From assembly GCF_026420865.1 (NCBI RefSeq), contig NZ_JAPCWC010000022.1, forward strand, positions 1 to 60,821: a DNA stretch of 60,821 nt, read 5' to 3'. Every line of letters starts with the position of its first letter. Position 1 is the stretch's first letter. The stretch is from Novosphingobium clariflavum. GTDB lineage: Bacteria > Pseudomonadota > Alphaproteobacteria > Sphingomonadales > Sphingomonadaceae. Below the pieces are notes generated by a model. That model did no database searches. It was not told the origin of the DNA and saw only the letters and a program-made list of their open reading frames with translations. Made by a program: the position numbers and the translations under genes. Positions 1-8,681 of the stretch are shown piece by piece.

Positions 1-5
1 GCTTC

Positions 6-34
6 ATGGCCGGTCTTCCTGCAGGACCGGCCAT
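6..34 (-). terminator. hairpin downstream of the cobU operon
   Basis: A perfect 10-bp inverted repeat (6-15 against 25-34) with a 9-nt loop lies about 45 bp past the cobU stop codon. There is no clear U-tract, so it may be only an attenuating or 3'-stabilising hairpin. Confidence 0.4.
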
Positions 35-77
35 GGCCTTCCAAGGGCTGCTCCGTTCCCCGGGGCGGCCCTTTTCC

Positions 78-584
78 CTACTTCAACTTCAGCGGCAGTC
101 CGGCGGCGACAAACACCACGTTGTCGGCAACGGCGGCGACCTGCTGGTTGAGGCGCCCCGCCTCGTCGCGAAAGGCGCGGCCCAGCGGGGTTTCCGGCAC
201 CAGCCCGAGCCCCACCTCGTTCGCCACCAGCGCAAGCGGCACTGGGCAATCGGCAATCGCCCGGCACAGCGCGTCGAACTGCGGGGCCAACGTCATTTCG
301 GCCATCATCAGGTTCGACAGCCACAGCGTCAGGCAATCGACAAGGATCGCGTCCGCCTCCCGCGAAGCGCGGGCGATGGCGCCGGTAAGGTCGAGCGGCG
401 CCTCGATGGTGGTCCAGCGCTCGCCCCGGTCCGCGCGGTGGAGCGCGATGCGCGCCGCCATCTCGTCGTCGAAGGCCTGCCCGGTCGCCACATAGGCGAG
501 ACGGCCCTCCACCACCTCGATCCAGCCCTGCGCATGGCGGCTCTTGCCCGAACGCGCGCCGCCCAGAACAAACGTGCTGATCAT
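78..584 (-). CDS. cobU: adenosylcobinamide kinase / adenosylcobinamide-phosphate guanylyltransferase
   Basis: This 168-residue bifunctional enzyme (CobU in Salmonella, CobP in Pseudomonas) phosphorylates adenosylcobinamide and then transfers GMP to it, activating the corrinoid for attachment of the lower ligand. The Walker A loop GGARSGKS is at residues 8-15. The region around His49 (RIALHRADR) matches the segment of CobU that carries the guanylylated histidine. VDCLTLWLSNL is the family's second conserved block. The start was chosen because its ATG overlaps the cobQ stop as ATGA. It is the last gene of the minus-strand cob operon. The length is slightly below the usual 175-185 residues, with no missing motif. 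Confidence 0.93.
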   Translation of the reverse strand: MISTFVLGGARSGKSRHAQGWIEVVEGRLAYVATGQAFDDEMAARIALHRADRGERWTTIEAPLDLTGAIARASREADAILVDCLTLWLSNLMMAEMTLAPQFDALCRAIADCPVPLALVANEVGLGLVPETPLGRAFRDEAGRLNQQVAAVADNVVFVAAGLPLKLK

Positions 585-2035
585 CGCCCCATCTCCGTCA
601 GCGCGAGGAGGCCGTCGATGTCGAGATTCGCCTCCATGGCCCCTGCCAGTTCGTCGAGCGCGGCATCGACTTCGGCATGATGATCGCGCCGGTCGCTTGC
701 CGCGCCTAGCCGCGCCAGCAATTGCGCGCGCAGATCGGTCGAGGCGAGCAGGCCGTGGCAATAGGTTCCCAGCACGCGGGCACCGGCATCGCGCGCACCG
801 TCCGCACGGTCGCCCGCCAGTATCGCCAGCGGCGCGCCGGAATGCCGGGTGGTCACGCCCATGTGCATCTCGTAGCCCTCGAAGCCGGCGCCCATTGCCT
901 CCCCCGATACGGTCCGCAGCGCCTTGGCCGGCCCCAGCACCGTGGTCACGTCGAGCAGGCCGAGCCCGGCCATCTCGCCGGGCTGGCCCTCGATCCCCTG
1001 CGGATCGGCGATCGTCCTGCCGAGCATCTGGAAACCGCCGCAGATCCCCAGAATCATACCCCCGCGCCGATAGTGCGCCAGAATGTCGATGTCCCAGCCC
1101 TCCGCCCTCAGGAATGCCAGATCGGCCATCGTCGCCTTGGAACCCGGCAGCACGATCAGCGCCGCTTCGGCCGGGATCGGCGTGCCCGGCGGGATCATCG
1201 CCACCTCCACGCCGCTTTCCTGCCGGAGCGGATCAAGATCGTCGAAATTGGCGATGCGCGGCAGGATCGGGCAGGCCACGAGACACTTTCCCGAGCCGCC
1301 GCCCAGCCCGCGTTCGAGCACCACGGCGTCCTCGCTCGGCAGGCGGCCGACCGCGCTTTGCCATGGCAGCACGCCGTAGCCGCGCCAGCCCGAACGCTGC
1401 GCGATGGCGGCATAGCCGTCCGCGAAAAGGGCCGGATCACCGCGGAACTTGTTGATGAGGAAACCGCGGATCTGGGCGGCATCGTCAGGCTCGATCACCG
1501 CGCGGGTGCCGACCAGCGAGGCGATCACCCCGCCGCGGTCAATATCGCCGATCAGCACGACCGGCACGTCGGCCTCGCGCGCAAAGCCCATGTTGGCAAT
1601 GTCGCCCGCGCGCAAGTTGATCTCGGCGGGTGAGCCCGCGCCTTCGACCACCACGAGGTCGCAGCGCGCCTCCAGCCGCCGGTAGCTGGCCATGACGTCG
1701 GGCAGCAGACTGCGCCGCGCCTCGCGGAAATTGGCGCTTCCCAGCGTGCCGCGCACCTGCCCGTGAACAACCAGCTGCGAGGTGCGGTCGGCCTGGGGCT
1801 TTAGCAGCACCGGGTTCATGTCGACATGCAGCGGCGCCCGCGCCGCCAGCGCCTGGAGCGCCTGGGCGCGGCCGATCTCGCCGCCCCCGGGGGTGACGGC
1901 GGCGTTGTTGGACATGTTCTGCGGCTTGAACGGCAGCACTTTGAGCCCGCGATTGGACAAGGCCCGGCACAGCCCCGCCACGACCACCGACTTGCCGACG
2001 TCCGAGCCGGTCCCCTGCAACATCAAACCTGCCAT
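581..2035 (-). CDS. cobQ: cobyric acid synthase, glutamine-hydrolysing
   Basis: The 484-residue protein amidates four corrin side chains of adenosylcobyrinic acid a,c-diamide, using glutamine and ATP. It opens with the dethiobiotin-synthetase-like P-loop GTGSDVGKS. The C-terminal half is a triad-type glutaminase domain with the nucleophile in LGICGGFQML (about Cys332) and the histidine in GTYCHGL (about His427). Length is normal for CbiP/CobQ. The frame stays open upstream, but this ATG places the conserved P-loop at residue 8, as in homologues. The start lies 13 bp inside the end of cbiB, and the stop overlaps the cobU start, so translation is probably coupled throughout. Confidence 0.95.
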   Translation of the reverse strand: MAGLMLQGTGSDVGKSVVVAGLCRALSNRGLKVLPFKPQNMSNNAAVTPGGGEIGRAQALQALAARAPLHVDMNPVLLKPQADRTSQLVVHGQVRGTLGSANFREARRSLLPDVMASYRRLEARCDLVVVEGAGSPAEINLRAGDIANMGFAREADVPVVLIGDIDRGGVIASLVGTRAVIEPDDAAQIRGFLINKFRGDPALFADGYAAIAQRSGWRGYGVLPWQSAVGRLPSEDAVVLERGLGGGSGKCLVACPILPRIANFDDLDPLRQESGVEVAMIPPGTPIPAEAALIVLPGSKATMADLAFLRAEGWDIDILAHYRRGGMILGICGGFQMLGRTIADPQGIEGQPGEMAGLGLLDVTTVLGPAKALRTVSGEAMGAGFEGYEMHMGVTTRHSGAPLAILAGDRADGARDAGARVLGTYCHGLLASTDLRAQLLARLGAASDRRDHHAEVDAALDELAGAMEANLDIDGLLALTEMGR

Positions 2036-2994
2036 GCGCTCCCCACGATTCCCAAAATCCCCAAGATCCCCAAGATCCAGGCCCCCAATGCCAGCGCCGC
2101 GCAGGCGCGCCGATAGACGCCCAGCGCCCGCCGCAAGTCGGCGGCGCCCGCCTCGCCGCCCTCCCGGCCGATCCACGGCTTGTCGGCCGCGACCCCGTCG
2201 TAACGCACCGGCCCCGCCAGCCTCACGCCGAGCACGCCTGCCATCGCCGCCTCGGGCCATCCGGCATTGGGCGAAGCATGCAGCGCATGGTCGCGCAGCA
2301 TGGTGCCCCAGCCGCCCCCGCCGACCAGGCAAAGCAGCAGCCCCGCCAGCCGCGCCGGGATCAGGTTGACCAGATCGTCGATCCGCGCCGCCGCCCAGCC
2401 ATAAGCGCGCAGCGGCTCCTCGGGATGGCCGATCAGGCTATCCGCCGTGTTGATCGCCTTGTAGGCCCAGACCCCGGGCAGCCCGCCCAGCCCCAGCCAG
2501 AACAGCGGCGCTGCGACACCGTCGCAAAAACTCTCGGCAAGGCTCTCGATCGCGGCACGGGCCACCCCGGCCTCGTCAAGGTCCCGCGTCTCGCGCCCGA
2601 CGATCATGCCGACGCGGCGGCGCGCGGCGACCAGGTCGCCCGCCTCCAGCGCCGCCAGCACCGGGCGCACGTGATCGTCGAGGCTGCGTGCGGCCAGCGC
2701 CGGCCAGGCAAGCAGTGCCAGCACCGCCCAGGCCCAATTGCCCGCCACTGCGCGGACACCGAGGACCGCCAGCGCGCTCACGCAGGCCGCCATGACGATC
2801 AGCGCCAGCATCGCCGCAAGGCCAGCCAGCCGCCGCTGCCAATCCGGCCAGGCAGGACGGTTGAGCGCCCGCTCGCAGCCGGTGATGATCTTCGCAAAAA
2901 GCCCGACCGGATGGCCGATGCGGGCATGGAGGCTGGACGGCCAGCCCAGCGCGCCCTCGAGCGCCATGGCGGCTAGAATCGTTGGCTCAGCCAT
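2023..2994 (-). CDS. cbiB: adenosylcobinamide-phosphate synthase (CbiB; CobD in Pseudomonas naming)
   Basis: This 323-residue integral membrane enzyme attaches aminopropanol phosphate to cobyric acid. Several hydrophobic segments are visible (for example around residues 55-90). The conserved blocks HPVGLFAKI near residue 27, EAGDLVAARRRVGMIVGRET and AYKAINTADSLIGH are typical of CbiB. It overlaps cobD upstream by 8 bp and cobQ downstream by 13 bp. The start was set at the ATG giving an N-terminus of family length; the open frame upstream is a shadow of cobD. Confidence 0.93.
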   Translation of the reverse strand: MAEPTILAAMALEGALGWPSSLHARIGHPVGLFAKIITGCERALNRPAWPDWQRRLAGLAAMLALIVMAACVSALAVLGVRAVAGNWAWAVLALLAWPALAARSLDDHVRPVLAALEAGDLVAARRRVGMIVGRETRDLDEAGVARAAIESLAESFCDGVAAPLFWLGLGGLPGVWAYKAINTADSLIGHPEEPLRAYGWAAARIDDLVNLIPARLAGLLLCLVGGGGWGTMLRDHALHASPNAGWPEAAMAGVLGVRLAGPVRYDGVAADKPWIGREGGEAGAADLRRALGVYRRACAALALGAWILGILGILGIVGSAWQV

Positions 2995-3985
2995 TGTGCA
3001 GGGCCCGATCCAACCGGGCCAGGGCAGCAGGGTCGGCAGGCACGCCGAAGCGCAGCCAACCGGGGAACTCGGCGAAAGGCCGCACCAGGATGCGGACGCG
3101 GGCAAGGCGTTCGAACAGCTCGGCCGCGGGGCAGCCGGTGACGAGCCGGAACAGCGGACTAGCGCCCTCCGCCACCAGCCCGTGGCGCGCCAGCACGGCA
3201 TCGAGCGCGGCAGCGCGCCCCGGCAAATCGGCGCGCGTTGCCGCGATCCAGGCCGCATCGCCATAGGCCGCCGCGCCGATCACCAGCGCGCCTGCATGGA
3301 GCGGCCAGCTGCCCATCGCCGCGCGCAGCTTCGCCAGGATCGGCGGCGGTGCCAGCACAAAACCCAGCCGCACCCCGGCCAGGCCGAAGAACTTGCCGAA
3401 GGAACGCAGCACGATCAGCCTGCCCTCGGGCCGCACTGCCGCAGCGACGCTGGCTTGCGGCGCGCAGTCGCCAAAGGCCTCGTCGACGATCAGCCAGCCG
3501 CCACGCCCGGCGATCCGGTCCGCCCAGCCGCACAGCGCCTCGGGTGCGTGCAGCACGCCATCGGGATTGCCCGGATTGGCGATGACACAGGTTTCCCCCG
3601 CCGCCGGGACCTCGCCAAAGCGAACGGGGCGAGACACGGCGAAGGCCTCGACATGGCTGCGGTAGCTCGGCACCAGCGCCCGCCCCGGCAGATCAAGGAT
3701 TCGCGCCAGCAGCCGCAGCGCCGCCTCGCTGCCCGGCACCGCACAGCAGAGCGCCGGATCGACCCCGAAATGCCGCGCCGCCGCCGCTTCGAGCACCGCG
3801 AGCCCAGCAGGATCGGGCAAGGCGTGCCAGTCCGGCGCGAGCGCCTGCGGCACCGGCCACGGCGCGGGGTTGAGCCCGGTCGAGAGGTCCAGCCAGTCCT
3901 CGGCAGCGCCGCCGAACCGCCGCGCTGCCTCGGTCAGGCGGCCGCCGTGGTGGAGGAAATGGTCGATCACCAGCCCGCCGCTCAC
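2987..3985 (-). CDS. cobD: L-threonine-O-3-phosphate decarboxylase (CobD; CobC in Pseudomonas naming)
   Basis: A class I/II PLP aminotransferase-fold protein of 332 residues that decarboxylates threonine phosphate to (R)-1-amino-2-propanol phosphate, the linker consumed by CbiB. The PLP lysine lies in SFGKFFGLAGVR, the Asp that contacts the PLP nitrogen in WLIVDEAFGD, and ANPGNPDG is the NPxNPxG motif that separates these enzymes from other aminotransferases. It overlaps cobS by 4 bp and cbiB by 8 bp, which agrees with the substrate flow CobD to CbiB. Confidence 0.93.
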   Translation of the reverse strand: MSGGLVIDHFLHHGGRLTEAARRFGGAAEDWLDLSTGLNPAPWPVPQALAPDWHALPDPAGLAVLEAAAARHFGVDPALCCAVPGSEAALRLLARILDLPGRALVPSYRSHVEAFAVSRPVRFGEVPAAGETCVIANPGNPDGVLHAPEALCGWADRIAGRGGWLIVDEAFGDCAPQASVAAAVRPEGRLIVLRSFGKFFGLAGVRLGFVLAPPPILAKLRAAMGSWPLHAGALVIGAAAYGDAAWIAATRADLPGRAAALDAVLARHGLVAEGASPLFRLVTGCPAAELFERLARVRILVRPFAEFPGWLRFGVPADPAALARLDRALHNG

Positions 3986-4710
3986 CGGATCAGCACCAGC
4001 GCGGCGAGCAGCGCGGTCTCGGTCACTTCGATACCGGCGCCGTGGCCGTCACCCGAAATGCCGCCGATCCGGCTGCGCAGCCACCATGCCCAGAACGGCA
4101 CCGCGGCAAAGAGCGCCAGGAGCGGCGGCGCTACTGCCAGCGCCAGCACCAGCGCCGCCCCGCCCCAAAGGATGACGTGCCGCCATTGCACGGCCTTGCG
4201 GAACAGGCTGCCCAACCCCTCGTGCAGCGGCGGCAGCAGCAGCGTCCAGGCAAGCGGGGCCATGCGCGCCAGCACCGGCACCAGCAACAGGGCCCAGACC
4301 TGCCCCGGCCGCAGCGCATGGAGCAGCACCAGCTTGGCGGTGAGCTGCAGGACGATGGCCACCACCGCAAAGCTGCCTACATGCGGATCCGCCATGACCG
4401 CCGAGATCCGCTCCCGGTCTGCCCCGGCGCTCTTGTGGGCGGCTCCGGCGCCGTCGGCGACATCACCGAGCCCGTCGAGATGAAGCGCACCGGTCACCGC
4501 TGTCCACGCCGCCAGCCCGGCCAGCGCGGCGATCCAGCCATCGCCCGAGCGCAGCCCCAGCCACCAGCCGAGCCCCGCCGCCCCGCCGACCGCAGCGCCT
4601 GCCAGCGGAAACCACAGGATGGCTCCGGCAAAGTCCGCCTCGCCCGCGCGAACAGCAGGCAGCGGCAGCCGGGTGAGGAACTGCAGCGCCAGGACGATGC
4701 GGCGGATCAT
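3982..4710 (-). CDS. cobS: adenosylcobinamide-GDP ribazoletransferase (cobalamin synthase)
   Basis: The 242-residue polytopic membrane protein joins adenosylcobinamide-GDP and alpha-ribazole (phosphate) in the last step of the pathway. The signature LHLDGLGDVADGAGA is present; the usual form is DGLGDTADG. It is followed by alternating hydrophobic helices and the block ADPHVGSFAV. The ATG at MIRRIVLALQFLTRLPLP gives the canonical N-terminus of CobS (LxFLTRxPxP). It starts 10 bp after the phosphatase gene and overlaps cobD by 4 bp. Confidence 0.94.
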   Translation of the reverse strand: MIRRIVLALQFLTRLPLPAVRAGEADFAGAILWFPLAGAAVGGAAGLGWWLGLRSGDGWIAALAGLAAWTAVTGALHLDGLGDVADGAGAAHKSAGADRERISAVMADPHVGSFAVVAIVLQLTAKLVLLHALRPGQVWALLLVPVLARMAPLAWTLLLPPLHEGLGSLFRKAVQWRHVILWGGAALVLALAVAPPLLALFAAVPFWAWWLRSRIGGISGDGHGAGIEVTETALLAALVLIR

Positions 4711-4720
4711 GAGCGCAGGA

Positions 4721-5305
4721 TCACAAGCGGCCGCCGTCCAGCGCAACGATCTGCGCAGCGGAGATCCGCCCTTCGCCATCGGGCCAGAGGCGCAGGCTCA
4801 GCACCGCGCAATAGGCAAATTCGAACGCCCATATCTGGCGGTGATCAAAGCCGAACAGCACCGCCAGCGCCGCCCGCATGGCCCCGCCGTGGGTGACCAC
4901 GAGGGTATCCCGGGAGATCCCGCAAAGCGCCTCGTTGACCCGCAGGCACAGCTGCGACCAGCGTTCCCCGCGCGGCGGCGCGCAGAGATCGGGATCGTCC
5001 CAGAAGGCGGCCTGCAACGAAGGGTCGAGGTCGTGCGGCGAAAGCCCGTCCCAGTCGCCGAAATCGAGTTCGCGCCAGCGCCGGTCGGCCCGGTGCGTCG
5101 CCCCGCGGGCATGCGCGATCTGGCGCGCGGGGACTTTCGCCCGCGCCAGATCGGACGAGAGGACTTGCGCGAATGCCAGGTGTTCGGCGCGCAGCATGCA
5201 GCGCGCCACGCCAGTCGGGGTCGGCGGGTCGTCGCGGTGCCCCAGCATCAGCCCCGGTTCGCGCGGGGCGCCGTGGCGCATCAGGTGGACAAGGATGCCG
5301 TTCAT
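4721..5305 (-). CDS. cobC: histidine phosphatase, probable alpha-ribazole-5'-phosphate phosphatase
   Basis: A 194-residue phosphoglycerate-mutase-fold protein with the catalytic histidine in LMRHG near residue 10, the acid-bearing block ELDFGDWDG, and the second histidine in VVTHGGAMR. Its place between cobT and cobS, with gaps of 10 bp on each side, points to removal of the phosphate from alpha-ribazole phosphate (CobC of Salmonella). Sequence alone cannot prove the substrate. Do not confuse it with Pseudomonas CobC, which is the decarboxylase next door. The start was chosen at MNGILVHLMRHG, since the longer open frame upstream overlaps cobT in another frame. Confidence 0.85.
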   Translation of the reverse strand: MNGILVHLMRHGAPREPGLMLGHRDDPPTPTGVARCMLRAEHLAFAQVLSSDLARAKVPARQIAHARGATHRADRRWRELDFGDWDGLSPHDLDPSLQAAFWDDPDLCAPPRGERWSQLCLRVNEALCGISRDTLVVTHGGAMRAALAVLFGFDHRQIWAFEFAYCAVLSLRLWPDGEGRISAAQIVALDGGRL

Positions 5306-5315
5306 GCCGCCCCGC

Positions 5316-6365
5316 TCATGCGATCGCCTGGCCGGCGACCAGAGCTTCGGCAAAAGTCGCCATGCCTGCATGGGCAGCCAGCGCCGAACGCACGATCTGC
5401 GTCGCCACCGCCGCGCCCGATCCCTCGCCCAGCCGCATGCCGAGATGCAGCAGCGGATCCAGCCCGAGCCGGTCCAGCAGCCGCACGTGCCCCGCCTCGG
5501 CCGAGCAATGGGCGGCCAGGCAGTGGTCGAGCGCCCCGCCATTGTCGGCCATGAGCGGCGCCGCCGCGGCGCAGCAGATGAACCCGTCGAGCAGCACCGG
5601 CACGCGGTGATGGCGCGCGGCCAGCACGGCCCCTGCCATCGCCGTGATCTCGCGTCCGCCGAGCCGGCGCAGCGTCTCGAAGGCATCGCGCGGCGCGCCG
5701 TCATGGCACGCCAGCGCCGCCGCCACTGCCGCCGCCTTGCGGGCAAGGCCATTATCGTCGAGTCCGGTGCCGCGCCCGGTCCAGTCCTGCGCCGCACCGC
5801 CGAAGACTCTGGCGCAAAGCGCGGCAGCCGGGGTGGTGTTGCCGATGCCCATCTCGCCCACGAACAACAGGTCGCTGCCGGGACGCACTGCCGCCGCGCC
5901 GATGTTGAGCGCGGCCAGACACTCGGCCTCGCTCATGGCCGGCTCCACGGTGATGTCGCCGGTCGGCCGGTCGAGATCGATGGGCACAACCTCAAGTTCG
6001 GCACCGCAGGCGGCGGTCAGCGCATTGATCGCGGCGCCGCCGTTCTCGAAATTGGCGACCATCTGGCGGGTGACTTCGGGCGGATAGGCGCTCACCCCGC
6101 GTGCGGCAACGCCGTGATTGCCGGCAAAGATCACCGCCTGGATACGTTCGGCTTGCGGAATTTCCCGGCCCTGCCAGCCGGCCATGAACACCGCGATCTC
6201 CTCCAGCCGCCCGAGCGAACCGGCAGGTTTGGTGAGGCTGGCCTGGCGCCCGCGCGCCGCCTCCAGCGCGGCGCCATCAGGTACGGGAAGACCGGCCAAC
6301 GCGGCGGCAAAGGCAGCGCGGCCGGCAAACATCGGGGGGGCAGCCGAGTGCGTGGGCATGCTCAT
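5316..6365 (-). CDS. cobT: nicotinate-nucleotide--dimethylbenzimidazole phosphoribosyltransferase
   Basis: The 349-residue enzyme makes alpha-ribazole-5'-phosphate from dimethylbenzimidazole and nicotinate mononucleotide. Family signatures are plain: TKPAGSLGRLE near residue 45, FAGNHGVAARGVSAYP, the phosphate-binding GEMGIGNTTPAAA, and C-terminal MRLGEGSGAAVA. The length is normal. Its ATG overlaps the stop of the DUF1636 gene (ATGA), so it is translationally coupled to it. A second nearby ATG two codons later is also possible. Confidence 0.95.
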   Translation of the reverse strand: MSMPTHSAAPPMFAGRAAFAAALAGLPVPDGAALEAARGRQASLTKPAGSLGRLEEIAVFMAGWQGREIPQAERIQAVIFAGNHGVAARGVSAYPPEVTRQMVANFENGGAAINALTAACGAELEVVPIDLDRPTGDITVEPAMSEAECLAALNIGAAAVRPGSDLLFVGEMGIGNTTPAAALCARVFGGAAQDWTGRGTGLDDNGLARKAAAVAAALACHDGAPRDAFETLRRLGGREITAMAGAVLAARHHRVPVLLDGFICCAAAAPLMADNGGALDHCLAAHCSAEAGHVRLLDRLGLDPLLHLGMRLGEGSGAAVATQIVRSALAAHAGMATFAEALVAGQAIA

Positions 6366-6769
6366 GCGTGAATGAACCCTTCAGGGGGAGTGCGGGTGAT
6401 GAAATGGCCTTTCACGCCTTCCGGCCACTGGCGATAGGGTACCTGCCCTTCGGCGCTTTCGCCATGACGCAAGGCATAGTCGAGGATCGCGCGGGCGGCC
6501 TCCTCGCCGGGTTCGAAATCGCCCAGCACGTAGCCCAGCTTGCCCGGCGCGCGGATGTGCACGGTGCAATGGCGCTGGCAGGCGAACAGGCAGGCCATCT
6601 CCTGCACCGCGACCGCCTGCAGGGCGGGATCCTTGGCCTGGAGCGCCCGCATCGCCTCGGCCAGCAGCGCGCCGCCACGCCGCCCTTGCCCGTCCTCGCG
6701 CGCATCGGCCGAAAGGCGGCAGGTGTTGCAGACGACCACCGAAGGGCCGGGCTCGACCGGGGTCAGCAT
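6362..6769 (-). CDS. DUF1636 family metal-binding protein of the cobalamin operon
   Basis: This 135-residue protein has two cysteine groups: CNTC near residue 15, and CLFACQRHC in the second half followed by APGKLGYVLGDFEP. The arrangement resembles a thioredoxin-like [2Fe-2S] or other metal site. DUF1636 genes often sit with B12 synthesis genes, but no reaction is assigned. It is the first large gene of the riboswitch-controlled operon and overlaps cobT by 4 bp. Its ATG overlaps the end of a 28-codon leader ORF, which argues for this start over the longer open frame upstream. Confidence 0.8.
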   Translation of the reverse strand: MLTPVEPGPSVVVCNTCRLSADAREDGQGRRGGALLAEAMRALQAKDPALQAVAVQEMACLFACQRHCTVHIRAPGKLGYVLGDFEPGEEAARAILDYALRHGESAEGQVPYRQWPEGVKGHFITRTPPEGFIHA

Positions 6770-6849
6770 CGGCCGACACTCCCCGCACCAAAACAGCAAT
6801 CGATTTCGGCGCATGCGCCGATGGGGCTGACCAGAACACGACAGTTCAC
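6763..6849 (-). CDS. 28-residue Cys-rich leader peptide, possible
   Basis: A GTG-initiated small ORF is preceded by a good Shine-Dalgarno run (GGAAGGAAACTCC directly before GTG). Its stop TGA lies inside the first codons of the DUF1636 gene, so the two would be translated in a coupled manner. The peptide carries five cysteines in 28 residues (positions 3, 13, 18, 19 and 28). It could be a regulatory leader, or only a ribosome-loading device for the downstream gene. No homologue is known to me. Evidence is the SD, overlap and position only. Confidence 0.35.
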   Translation of the reverse strand: MNCRVLVSPIGACAEIDCCFGAGSVGRC

Positions 6850-7054
6850 GGAGTTTCCTTCCCGCTCGCGACATCGAATGCCCCTTCGGGTCGGCGATCG
6901 GGCAAAGGACGGATCGGCAGGGTCCCGGTGCATGGGCACCGCACGACAGGCCGCGTCCCCCGCCCGGGCGCTTGGCCGGCGGAGCAATGGCTGTCGCTCC
7001 GCGAGAGAAACTCCCCCGTCCGTCCGGCACACCCTGTCCCGACGAAGAACGACC

Positions 7055-7245
7055 GCGACGGGCAGGTCTCCTGGCTCACGGGTCAGGGCCGGTCCGGCCG
7101 CCTTCTCGGGAAACCTTGCCCATTGCGCGGCTTGCTTCCCAATGGCGTGTCTGGCCGAACGGCTCGCCGCTTACAGTTGCAGGGGCAGCCCGGGCATCTA
7201 ACCCGCGTTCCCTTTTCATCCCCTCGCGGGGAACCCTTCGCGAGG
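7055..7245 (-). promoter_or_regulatory. cobalamin (AdoCbl) riboswitch for the minus-strand cob operon
   Basis: Read on the minus strand, the segment carries the conserved riboswitch core GCTGCCCCTGCAACTGTAAG (7187-7168) and, about 90 nt later, the B12 box GAGCCAGGAGACCTGCC (7077-7061). Spacing and orientation match the cobalamin class, so it belongs to the leftward operon and not to the divergent cobB. The 5' part includes GGTTCCCCGCGAGGGG, which can form a hairpin. The expression platform should lie in the roughly 200 nt between the B12 box and the leader ORF. Confidence 0.93.
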
Positions 7246-7326
7246 CCGGCAACTATCGTGCGGACGGACGGCTGGCAAGTGGGCGAAGCTTGCGCCGCAC
7301 GGGGAAGTTCCATAGTCGCCGCAACG

Positions 7327-8637
7327 ATGCCGGTTAACGACGCTTCCTGCCCCGCCCTGCTGATCGCGGCCCCCGCCTCGGGCCAGGGCAAGACCCTCGT
7401 CACCGCCGCGCTCGCCCGCCGCCACGCCCGCGCGGGCAAGCGGGTGCGGGTGTTCAAGTGCGGCCCCGATTTCCTCGATCCGATGATCCACGAAGTCGCC
7501 AGCGGCGCGACGGTGCAGCAGCTCGACCTGTTCATGGTCGGCGAGGAGGAATGCCGCCGCCTGCTGCATGCCGCCGCCCAGGAAGCCGACCTCATCCTCG
7601 TCGAGGGAGTCATGGGCCTCTACGATGGCGATCCCTCCGCCGCCGACCTCGCGCGGCGTTTCGGCCTGCCGGTCATGGCGGTGATCGACGCCTCGTCGAT
7701 GGCGCAGACCTTCGGCGCACTGGTTCACGGCCTGGCGACCTACCAGCCCGGCGTCAACCTGACCGCCGTGCTCGCCAACCGGGTCGGCAGCGCCCGCCAC
7801 GCGCAGCTGTTGGAGCAGGGCATGCCGCAGGGCGTGCGCTGGCTCGGCAGCCTGGGCCGCGACCCTGCGATCGGCCTGCCCTCGCGCCACCTCGGGCTGG
7901 TGCAGGCGGGCGAAATCGCCGACTTGGCCGAACGGCTGGACCGCGCGGCGGACCTCCTGCCCGAAACCGCGCTCTGGCTGCCAGAGCCGGTCGCCTTTGC
8001 CGCCCCTGCCCCGGCGCAGCCGCTGCCCTCGCTGGCGGGGACCACCGTGGCCATCGCCCGCGATGCGGCCTTTGCCTTCCTCTACCCCGCCAACCTCGCC
8101 TTCCTCGAGCGCGCGGGGGCACGGCTGGCGTTCTTCTCGCCGCTCGCCGACCACGCGCTGCCCGAATGCGACGCGCTCTGGCTGCCGGGCGGCTACCCCG
8201 AACTCCACCTCGCCCGCCTTGCCGCCAACACCCCGATGCTGGCGGCGATCCGCGCCCATCACGCGGCAGGCAAACCGATCCTGGCCGAGTGCGGCGGCAT
8301 GCTCTACGCTTGCGAGACGCTGGAAGACGCCGAGCAGAACCGGGCTGAACTGCTCGGCCTGCTGCCCGGCCGCGCACGCATGCAGTCGCGCCTTGCCGCG
8401 CTCGGCATGCAGGAGGCCATGCTGGACGGACACCGCCTGCGCGGCCACACCTTCCACTATTCCACGCTCGAAACCGCGCTCGCGCCGCTGGTCCAGGCCC
8501 GCACACCGGACGGTCGAGCCGGCGAGCGGCTGTTCCGCTGCGGTTCACTTACCGCCAGTTACATGCATCTCTACTTTGTCTCGGCTCCGGTACTGATTGC
8601 CGCATTGTTCGGCAGGAGTGCGCAGGCCGGGACGTAA
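7327..8637 (+). CDS. cobB: cobyrinate a,c-diamide synthase
   Basis: A 436-residue glutamine amidotransferase (CobB; CbiA in the anaerobic route) that amidates the a and c carboxylates of (hydrogeno)cobyrinic acid. The N-terminal P-loop variant is ASGQGKT at about residues 17-23. The substrate-binding block is KCGPDFLDPMIH, followed by EGVMGLYDG. The C-terminal glutaminase has its cysteine in ILAECGGMLY and a late histidine in SYMHLYF. The ATG was chosen because the protein then begins with the conserved ALLIAAPASGQGKT. It diverges from the riboswitch operon and has no riboswitch of its own on the plus strand. Confidence 0.94.
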   Translation: MPVNDASCPALLIAAPASGQGKTLVTAALARRHARAGKRVRVFKCGPDFLDPMIHEVASGATVQQLDLFMVGEEECRRLLHAAAQEADLILVEGVMGLYDGDPSAADLARRFGLPVMAVIDASSMAQTFGALVHGLATYQPGVNLTAVLANRVGSARHAQLLEQGMPQGVRWLGSLGRDPAIGLPSRHLGLVQAGEIADLAERLDRAADLLPETALWLPEPVAFAAPAPAQPLPSLAGTTVAIARDAAFAFLYPANLAFLERAGARLAFFSPLADHALPECDALWLPGGYPELHLARLAANTPMLAAIRAHHAAGKPILAECGGMLYACETLEDAEQNRAELLGLLPGRARMQSRLAALGMQEAMLDGHRLRGHTFHYSTLETALAPLVQARTPDGRAGERLFRCGSLTASYMHLYFVSAPVLIAALFGRSAQAGT

Positions 8638-8681
8638 AGTCCATTTGACATTTTCGCACACAAGCCTCTCTAAGCACTTGC

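Noticed and set aside
7055..7245. Riboswitch controlling cobB on the plus strand
   Set aside because: The conserved core and B12 box read correctly only on the minus strand.
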